15,908 nt of DNA. Source: an uncultured beta proteobacterium (GTDB lineage: Bacteria; Pseudomonadota; Gammaproteobacteria; Burkholderiales; Burkholderiaceae). The stretch covers positions 1-15,908 of the forward strand of contig CAIVXR010000027.1 in the NCBI GenBank assembly GCA_903909925.1, in the 5' to 3' direction. Positions 13,001-15,908 of the stretch are shown here, in pieces; positions within the stretch are counted from its first letter, which is position 1; every line of letters starts with the position of its first letter. The position numbers were made by a program, and so were the translations under genes. The notes under the pieces were generated by a model. It saw only the letters and a program-made list of their open reading frames with translations, did not search any database and had not been told where the DNA came from.

Positions 13001-15747
13001 TCTAGCAAGCTTGCCAATTGGCGACGAACATCTTCAATAGATTCACCACGGCGTTTCGCCAAATCCTCCAGTTGATCAGCTGAAATTTTTCCAACATTGA
13101 AATAACGGGCGTCTGGGTGAGCAAGATAAAAACCGCTCACGCTAGAAGCTGGGTTCATTGCCATCGACTCAGTTAAGGTCATGCCAATATCCTCAGAGCC
13201 AATAACTCTCAGCAAATCTTTTTTGACTTCGTGGGCTGGGCAAGCAGGATACCCAGGTGCAGGACGAATACCACGATACTCTTCGTTGATCATTTGATCG
13301 TTCGTCAAAATCTCATCTGTAGCATAGCCCCACAAGTCAGTGCGCACACGATGGTGCATGAGCTCAGCAAAGGCTTCTGCCAAACGATCAGCCAATGCTT
13401 TCAACATAATCGCGCTGTAGTCATCATGCTTTGCTTGAAACTCTGCCACCTTCTTTTCTACACCATGGCCAGTTGTTACTGCAAAACATCCAAGATAGTC
13501 AGCTACGCCAGAATCTTTTGGGGCAACATAATCCGCCAAGGAGCGGTTCGGCCTACGCACCCCGTCAATTACTGGCCGCTCAGCCTGTTGACGCAAGTTG
13601 TGCCATACAAACAGCGGATGCTCACGCACTTCATCACTATATAAAACAATATCGTCACCCATTGTATTAGCGGGATAGAAGGCGACTACTGCATCAGCCT
13701 GTAGCCACTGACCTTTGATCAATTTATCAAGCAATACTTTGGCATCTTCAAATACCTTACGTGCCTCAACACCGACAACCTCATCATCTAAGATGGCTGG
13801 GAACTTGCCAGCCAAATCCCAGGTCTGAAAAAACGGTGTCCAGTCAATATATTTAGCGATATCACTCAAAGCAAAGTTCTTAAATACCCGACGACCAATA
13901 AATTTTGGCTTTTCTGGAACATAAGAAGACCAGTCAATCAGCTCACGATTTTTCCGGGCTGCTTCTAATGAAATGGTGGGTGCTGCTTTCTTATTAGCGT
14001 GCTGCTCACGAATGCGCACATAGTCATCGCGTAAGTCTTGAATAAACTTCTTGGCACTCTCATCAGAAAGCAAGCTAGATGCAACTGATACCGAGCGAGA
14101 GGCGTCTGGTACATAGACTACCGGGCCATCGTAATGTGGCGCAATCTTGACAGCAGTGTGCACACGCGAGGTTGTAGCACCACCTATCATTAATGGAATC
14201 TGACGCTCACGGAAATAATCGTCGCGCTGCATCTCTTGGGCCACATAAGTCATTTCTTCAAGCGAGGGCGTAATCAAACCAGAGAGCCCAACAATATCAG
14301 CGTTCTCTTCCTTGGCGCGTTTCAGAATCTCAGCGCAAGGAACCATCACACCCATATTGGCAACTTCAAAGTTATTACATTGCAAGACAACTGTGACAAT
14401 ATTTTTACCAATATCGTGCACATCGCCTTTTACTGTCGCCATCACAATCTTGCCTTTGGCTTTAGCTTCACCACCACCAGCAATGTGTTGGCGCTTCTCT
14501 TCTTCAATATAGGGAATCAAAATTGCTACTGCTTGCTTCATTACACGCGCACTTTTAACTACCTGAGGCAAAAACATTTTTCCAGCACCGAATAAATCAC
14601 CAACGACATTCATACCATCCATCAGTGGACCTTCAATCACCTCAATCGGTCTGCCGCCCTTGCCCATTATTTCAGCGCGTAACTCTTCGGTGTCTGCTTC
14701 AATGAAAGTAGTAATGCCATGCACTAATGCATGGGTTAAGCGCTCACGTACGAGAGCCTCGCGCCATACTAAGTTTTCGACCTGCTTAGCGCCACCACCT
14801 TTAAATTGATCCGCAATATCGAGTAAGCGCTCTGTTGGTGTTTTACCGTCCTTCTCTTTAAAGCGATTAAGGACTACATCCTCAACACGCTCACGCAGTT
14901 CTGGATCTAAATCAGCATATACGCCCAGCTGACCAGCATTGACAATACCCATATCCATACCAGCTTGAATCGCGTGATACAAAAATACCGTGTGAATGGC
15001 TTCACGCACACGATCATTACCGCGGAATGAGAAGCTCACATTAGAAACGCCACCACTTACCTTGGCTCCAGGCAGATTTTCTTTTATCCAACGTGTAGCG
15101 TTAATAAAGTCGACCGCATAGTTGTCATGCTCTTCAATGCCAGTAGCAATCGCAAAAATATTAGGATCAAAAATAATGTCTTCAGCCGGAAAGCTGATCT
15201 CATTCACTAAGATTTCATAACAACGTTGACAGATTTCTGTCTTGCGCTTGAATGTATCTGCTTGGCCAACTTCATCAAAAGCCATTACTACAGAAGCAGC
15301 GCCATAACGACGAATTAAACGCGCCTGCTTTTTAAAGGGCTCTTCCCCCTCTTTTAAGGAAATCGAGTTCACGATTGGCTTACCTTGAATGCATTTCAAG
15401 CCTGCCTCAATCACGCTCCATTTAGAGGAGTCAATCATGATGGGAACTCTAGCAATATCAGGCTCAGAAGCGATTAGATTTAAGAAGCGAGTCATTGCCG
15501 CCTCAGAATCAAGCATCGCCTCATCCATATTGATATCGATGATTTGTGCACCATTCTCAACCTGCTGACGTGCAACTACAAGCGCCTCATCAAATTGATT
15601 ATTGAGAATCATGCGGGAAAACGCTTTGGATCCTGTAACGTTAGTACGCTCACCAATATTTACAAAACGAATATCTGCAGTGACATTAAATGGTTCTAGA
15701 CCAGAGAGTTTCATTGCTGGTATTGGTTTTTTATCTACCTTACTCAT
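12997..15747 (-). CDS. metH: Cobalamin-dependent methionine synthase, folate/B12/reactivation subunit (MetH C-terminal gene)
   Basis: A 916-residue protein equal to E. coli MetH without its first, homocysteine-binding module. The folate (pterin-binding) domain is at about 25-300 (FVNIGERTNVTGS, QIIDINMDEAMLDSE, PIMIDSSKW, FDPNIFAIATG). The B12 cap helices follow, then the cobalamin domain with DVHDIGKN (442-449; His444 is the lower axial cobalt ligand) and GLSGLITPSLEEM. The C-terminal SAM-binding reactivation domain carries GIRPAPGYPACP (826-837, including Arg828 and Tyr833). All three functions look intact. It should transfer methyl from 5-methyl-THF to homocysteine with the product of the upstream gene, whose stop it overlaps by ATGA. 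The gene is convergent with the DUF1840 gene. Confidence 0.95.
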   Translation of the reverse strand: MSKVDKKPIPAMKLSGLEPFNVTADIRFVNIGERTNVTGSKAFSRMILNNQFDEALVVARQQVENGAQIIDINMDEAMLDSEAAMTRFLNLIASEPDIARVPIMIDSSKWSVIEAGLKCIQGKPIVNSISLKEGEEPFKKQARLIRRYGAASVVMAFDEVGQADTFKRKTEICQRCYEILVNEISFPAEDIIFDPNIFAIATGIEEHDNYAVDFINATRWIKENLPGAKVSGGVSNVSFSFRGNDRVREAIHTVFLYHAIQAGMDMGIVNAGQLGVYADLDPELRERVEDVVLNRFKEKDGKTPTERLLDIADQFKGGGAKQVENLVWREALVRERLTHALVHGITTFIEADTEELRAEIMGKGGRPIEVIEGPLMDGMNVVGDLFGAGKMFLPQVVKSARVMKQAVAILIPYIEEEKRQHIAGGGEAKAKGKIVMATVKGDVHDIGKNIVTVVLQCNNFEVANMGVMVPCAEILKRAKEENADIVGLSGLITPSLEEMTYVAQEMQRDDYFRERQIPLMIGGATTSRVHTAVKIAPHYDGPVVYVPDASRSVSVASSLLSDESAKKFIQDLRDDYVRIREQHANKKAAPTISLEAARKNRELIDWSSYVPEKPKFIGRRVFKNFALSDIAKYIDWTPFFQTWDLAGKFPAILDDEVVGVEARKVFEDAKVLLDKLIKGQWLQADAVVAFYPANTMGDDIVLYSDEVREHPLFVWHNLRQQAERPVIDGVRRPNRSLADYVAPKDSGVADYLGCFAVTTGHGVEKKVAEFQAKHDDYSAIMLKALADRLAEAFAELMHHRVRTDLWGYATDEILTNDQMINEEYRGIRPAPGYPACPAHEVKKDLLRVIGSEDIGMTLTESMAMNPASSVSGFYLAHPDARYFNVGKISADQLEDLAKRRGESIEDVRRQLASLLD

Positions 15748-15908
15748 GCCGATGCCTCAGCACTTTCTTTATAAAAAGCACGCGGTTTGCGCTTGGCAAC
15801 TGCATTAGCAATTGCGCGAATATGGTCAGGCGTAGTGCCACAGCAGCCGCCTACTAAGTTCACTAAGCCATCTTTAGCAAAACCATCTACTAGACTAGAA
15901 GTAATTTC
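15744..15908 (-). CDS. metH: Methionine synthase homocysteine-binding subunit, C-terminal part (runs off the window)
   Basis: Partial gene entering from the right edge. Fifty-four residues and the TGA stop (15746-15744) are visible. The fragment holds LVNLVGGCCGTTPDHIRAIA, the C-terminal zinc-ligand motif (paired Cys, GGCCGT) of homocysteine S-methyltransferase domains such as the first module of MetH. A basic, alanine-rich tail (AKRKPRAFYKESAEASA) follows. The stop overlaps the start of the next metH gene (ATGA at 15747-15744), implying coupled translation and equal amounts of the two subunits. It corresponds to the end of residues 1 to roughly 340 of single-chain MetH; the break falls in the linker before the SGLEP segment. 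Confidence 0.92.
   Translation of the reverse strand, partial: EITSSLVDGFAKDGLVNLVGGCCGTTPDHIRAIANAVAKRKPRAFYKESAEASA

Noticed and set aside
13231..13644. 137-codon plus-strand ORF inside metH
   Set aside because: Antisense to the conserved MetH reactivation domain; no start signal and no protein-like pattern.
14236..14595. 119-codon plus-strand ORF inside metH
   Set aside because: Antisense to the cobalamin-binding domain; an open frame there is explained by codon bias of metH.
15744..15747. Sequencing frameshift as the cause of the metH split
   Set aside because: The break is in the interdomain linker, the stop and start overlap as a normal ATGA, and both sides lack debris of the missing part. 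Raw reads would settle it fully.
15602..15808. 68-codon plus-strand ORF across the junction of the two metH genes
   Set aside because: Both sense frames carry conserved MetH motifs, so this is an antisense shadow.
1..15908. Mobile element, prophage, CRISPR, tRNA or rRNA
   Set aside because: No transposase, integrase, spaced direct repeats or cloverleaf sequence seen by eye; all space is filled by housekeeping-type genes.

Overview
The window looks like core chromosome from a compact betaproteobacterial genome of the order Burkholderiales. A freshwater Polynucleobacter-type member of the Burkholderiaceae is my best guess. The grounds are a DUF1840 gene next to argS, an argS / SPOR-protein / dsbA run, a birA-coaX pair without the HTH domain on BirA, a stand-alone RfaE2, a MetH split into two genes, and moderate base composition (mid-40s % G+C by eye, not counted). 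The genus is inference; the gene families are read from the sequence. I see no mobile element, CRISPR array, tRNA or rRNA.

Layout. (1) Positions 1-2594, minus strand: vanZ-like membrane protein, thioredoxin-like [2Fe-2S] ferredoxin, alpha/beta hydrolase, DUF493 (YbeD family) and the start of lipB, spaced 9-18 nt apart. (2) 2632-4241, plus strand: birA and coaX, overlapping by ATGA. (3) 4238-4726, minus strand: rfaE2, ending tail to tail with coaX in a shared TTAA. (4) 4819-9621, plus strand: a five-gene operon without gaps, coding for an exported glutathione peroxidase, a COG2907 FAD oxidoreductase, a DUF1365 protein, a cyclopropane-synthase-like methyltransferase and a short-chain dehydrogenase. 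(5) 9644-12653, minus strand: argS, a SPOR-domain membrane protein and dsbA. (6) 12689-13000, plus strand: a DUF1840 gene. (7) 12997-15908, minus strand: the C-terminal and (partial) N-terminal genes of a split cobalamin-dependent methionine synthase.

How the genes work together. The left part is cofactor supply: lipoate (lipB, perhaps tuned by DUF493), biotin attachment (birA) and coenzyme A (coaX), with LPS heptose activation (rfaE2) next door. The middle operon is the most interesting part. It looks like a membrane-lipid modification and peroxide-defence unit. Its methyltransferase lacks two of the residues that bind bicarbonate in E. coli Cfa (C139 to S170, H266 to Q306), so the product may not be an ordinary cyclopropane fatty acid. 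The right part is housekeeping: arginyl-tRNA synthesis, envelope disulfide formation, peptidoglycan binding and methionine synthesis.

Packing is extreme. Two convergent pairs share their stop codons in a 4-nt overlap, two divergent pairs are separated by only 35 and 37 nt, and most co-directional pairs overlap or nearly touch. No stretch over 300 bases lacks a gene; the longest intergenic gap is 92 nt (4727-4818).
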